From JBCDBY01 sp039182715 (GTDB taxonomy: Bacteria > Planctomycetota > PLA2): DNA of 6,365 nt. Position numbers and translations under genes: made by a program. Positions 4,766 through 6,365 of this stretch are shown here, piece after piece. The stretch covers positions 1 through 6,365 of the forward strand of contig JBCDBY010000273.1 in NCBI GenBank assembly GCA_039182715.1. The letters are read 5' to 3'. A model generated the notes under the pieces. It saw only the letters and a list, made by a program, of their open reading frames with translations, was not told the DNA's origin and searched no databases. How positions within the stretch are numbered: position 1 is the stretch's first letter; the number at the start of each line of letters is the position of its first letter.

Positions 4766-5921
4766 AGTCGTCCAGGTCCTCACGTCGCCCGACGACCTCG
4801 TCGATCCGCGCGTCGATCTTCTGGAACTGCGGTTCGACCTGCACGACGGGTTCGACCCCGCGCGCTACGAGCTGCCCTGCATCGCAACGGTCCGTCGCAA
4901 GCAGGACGGTGGCGCGTGGTCGGGCGGCCCGCGCCAGCCGCTCTTCGACCGCGCGCGCGGCGCGGCCTACTTCGATCTCGAGGTGGACGCGGAGCCGATC
5001 ACGGTGCCGGAAGGGACGCGCGTGCTGCGCAGCGTCCACGATCTCCGCGGCATGCGCTACGACCGCGACGCCATGCGCGGCGACCTGATCAAGATCGTCG
5101 TGACGCCGCCCGACGCGGTGCGCGCGCTCGAGCTGGTCGGGGTCGGGTTCGGGCTGGGGGACGCCGCGCGCTTCACGCGCTTTCTCGGGCCGCTGGTGTA
5201 CTGCTCGCGCACGCCGGTGGTGCCGGGCATCCCGACGCCGGAGGAGCTGTTCGACGAGCTCGGGTTCGAGCGGCTCTCGAACCGCCCCGGTCTGTTCGGC
5301 GTGGCCGGGGATCCGATCGAGCACTCGGAGAGCCCGCGCATCCACAACCCGGCGCTGCGGCGTGACGGTCTCGATGCGCTCTACCTGCGCTTCCCGCTCT
5401 CCGATCTGCGCCCGTTCTGGCCGCGCTTCGTGGAGTGCGGGGGGCTGGGGCTCTCGATCACCGCGCCCCTGAAGGTGCAGGCGGCCGCGCTGGCCCGCGA
5501 TCCGGATGCCGACGTGCGTGCCTGCGGGGCCGCCAACACGCTGCTCGCGGACGGCCGCGCCGCGAATACCGATTACCGCGCCTTTCTCGAGCTGATTCCC
5601 GGCGCCCGCGGCCGCGCGCTGGTCATGGGGGCGGGCGGTTCGGCGCGCGCGGCGGTCGTCGCCCTGCGCGAGCTCGGGTACACGGTTTCGGTCTGGTCGC
5701 GGCGTCCGGAGCAGGCGGCAGCCCTCGGTACGGCGGTGGACACACCTCGGTCCGCCGACGTGATCGTGAACACCACTCCGCGGACCCATCCGGAGGGGCG
5801 GTTCGTGATCGATCTGCGATACGGCGAGTCGCGACCGCCCGCGGACATCGATGGGCGCGCCTTCCTCTGGGCGCAGGCGCGCTACCAGTACCGGCTCTTC
5901 ACCGGAGGCGACCTGGATTGA
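4752..5921 (+). CDS. aroDE: Fused 3-dehydroquinate dehydratase (type I) / shikimate dehydrogenase
   Basis: Two consecutive steps of the shikimate pathway in one 389-residue chain. Residues 1-170 look like type I AroD: LLELRFD (23-29) with Glu25 and Arg27, GGAWSGG, YFDLEVD (Glu77), SVHDL (His96), DLIKIVV (Schiff-base Lys114) and PGIPTPEEL (158-166). This half is well short of the usual 220-250 residues. Residues 180-389 are AroE: FGVAGDPIEHSESPRIHNPAL (182-202), ITAPLK with catalytic Lys241, CGAANT, ANTD with Asp274, GAGGSARA (293-300, NADP loop), VIVNTTP and a short C-terminus QARYQYRLFTG. The start is TTG at 4752, overlapping spoVG by 14 bases; no in-frame ATG is near and no Shine-Dalgarno is seen, so the exact start is less sure than the frame. 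The gene overlaps aroK by 4 bases. Such fusions are known in plants and Chlamydia. Confidence 0.92.
   Translation: MRTRKVVQVLTSPDDLVDPRVDLLELRFDLHDGFDPARYELPCIATVRRKQDGGAWSGGPRQPLFDRARGAAYFDLEVDAEPITVPEGTRVLRSVHDLRGMRYDRDAMRGDLIKIVVTPPDAVRALELVGVGFGLGDAARFTRFLGPLVYCSRTPVVPGIPTPEELFDELGFERLSNRPGLFGVAGDPIEHSESPRIHNPALRRDGLDALYLRFPLSDLRPFWPRFVECGGLGLSITAPLKVQAAALARDPDADVRACGAANTLLADGRAANTDYRAFLELIPGARGRALVMGAGGSARAAVVALRELGYTVSVWSRRPEQAAALGTAVDTPRSADVIVNTTPRTHPEGRFVIDLRYGESRPPADIDGRAFLWAQARYQYRLFTGGDLD
5904..5908 (+). promoter_or_regulatory. Shine-Dalgarno (GGAGG) for aroK
   Basis: GGAGG lies 9 bases before the TTG at 5918, within the last codons of aroDE. It decides the start in favour of TTG over the in-frame ATG at 5933. 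The TTG start restores the conserved first strand (MKLALMG) ahead of the P-loop. Confidence 0.65.
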
Positions 5922-6365
5922 AGCTGGCCCTGATGGGGCTGCGTGGCGCGGGCAAGACGACGGTGGGGCGCGCGCTGGCGGAGCGGACGGGATGGTCGTT
6001 CGTCGACACGGACGATCTGGTGCGCGCCCGGACCGGCCGCACGGTCGCGGAGCTGTTCGCCGACGGAAGTTTCCGGTCGGTCGAGCGGTCGGTGGTGGAG
6101 GACACCCTGTCCACGGCGGAGGGCGTCGTCGCGCTGGGCGGCGGCGCGGTGCTCGACGAGGGATTCGAAGCCGCTTCGGCCGGTTGGACGCGCGTCTGGC
6201 TGCGTGCGACGACGCCCGTGCTCGCGCAACGGCTGCGTGGCGATCCAACGGAACGCCCTTCGCTGACGGGGTCCGATCCCATCGAGGAGATCGACACCTT
6301 GGCACGCACCCGACACGATCGTTACGCGACCCTTGCGCACTTCAGCGTGGAGACCGATACACTCG
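5918..6365 (+). CDS. aroK: Shikimate kinase, C-terminus cut by window edge
   Basis: Phosphorylates the 3-hydroxyl of shikimate with ATP, the step after the AroE half of the upstream fusion. The visible 149 residues are most of a typical 165-180 residue enzyme. MKLALMGLRGAGKTTVG contains the Walker A loop (7-15). FVDTDD (28-33) supplies the shikimate-binding Asp32, TGRTVAELF (39-47) is the usual helix, and FRSVE (52-56) supplies the likely shikimate-binding Arg53. LGGGAV (73-78) is the glycine triplet, and ERPSL (112-116) carries the lid Arg113. One oddity is that the usual GExxFR is shortened to GSFR (50-53), losing two residues and the Glu. The start is TTG at 5918 with GGAGG 9 bases upstream, overlapping the aroDE stop as TTGA. 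The frame is still open at the window edge. Confidence 0.94.
   Translation, partial: MKLALMGLRGAGKTTVGRALAERTGWSFVDTDDLVRARTGRTVAELFADGSFRSVERSVVEDTLSTAEGVVALGGGAVLDEGFEAASAGWTRVWLRATTPVLAQRLRGDPTERPSLTGSDPIEEIDTLARTRHDRYATLAHFSVETDTL

Noticed and set aside
5933..5935. ATG at 5933 as the aroK start
   Set aside because: It would remove the first beta strand ahead of the P-loop, and no Shine-Dalgarno lies at a suitable distance. TTG at 5918 has GGAGG 9 bases upstream.
4617..6305. Minus-strand open frame of 562 codons across spoVG, aroDE and aroK
   Set aside because: Low-complexity Arg/Pro/Ala-rich product with no family resemblance, fully antisense to genes with intact motifs.

Overview
This is a GC-rich stretch (high GC in every gene, strong G/C third positions) of ordinary bacterial core metabolism, very tightly packed on the + strand, with one divergent gene at the left edge. 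No phage, transposon, plasmid or defence genes are visible. The best guess for the host is Planctomycetota or a neighbouring high-GC lineage. This rests mainly on a SpoVG protein with a zinc ribbon inserted in its middle, a form I recall from planctomycetes, plus an AroD-AroE fusion and a short-form phosphatidylserine decarboxylase next to pssA. It is an inference from memory of these families, not a database result.

Layout. Bases 1-69 (- strand) are the first 23 codons of enolase. Bases 70-229 are a divergent intergenic region holding a tandem heptamer array and a strong 19-bp inverted repeat. psd and pssA (230-1736) are the last two steps of phosphatidylethanolamine synthesis. Between them lies a four-unit heptamer array that also forms the body of a possible 17-codon leader ORF. 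folK (folate) and panC (pantothenate) follow with overlapping ends, up to 2975. A 133-bp gap (2976-3108) carries an identical copy of the heptamer array, an inverted partial copy that can pair with it, a T-run, and a TATAAT box directly in front of panD.

From panD onward every gene overlaps the next: panD (pantothenate), ispE (MEP isoprenoid pathway), a zinc-ribbon spoVG, a fused aroD-aroE, and aroK (shikimate pathway), which runs off the right edge. ispE, spoVG and aroK, like folK upstream, appear to start at GTG or TTG codons that overlap the previous stop by 4 bases, so translational coupling is likely throughout.

The genes supply precursors for envelope lipid (Psd, PssA, IspE), coenzyme A (PanC, PanD), folate (FolK) and aromatics (AroDE, AroK). 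SpoVG is the only likely regulator. The points most worth a second look are the zinc-ribbon SpoVG, the shrunken AroD half of the fusion, the repeated heptamer arrays at three intergenic sites, and the apparent leaderless promoter format. I found no evidence of a wholly new multi-gene system.
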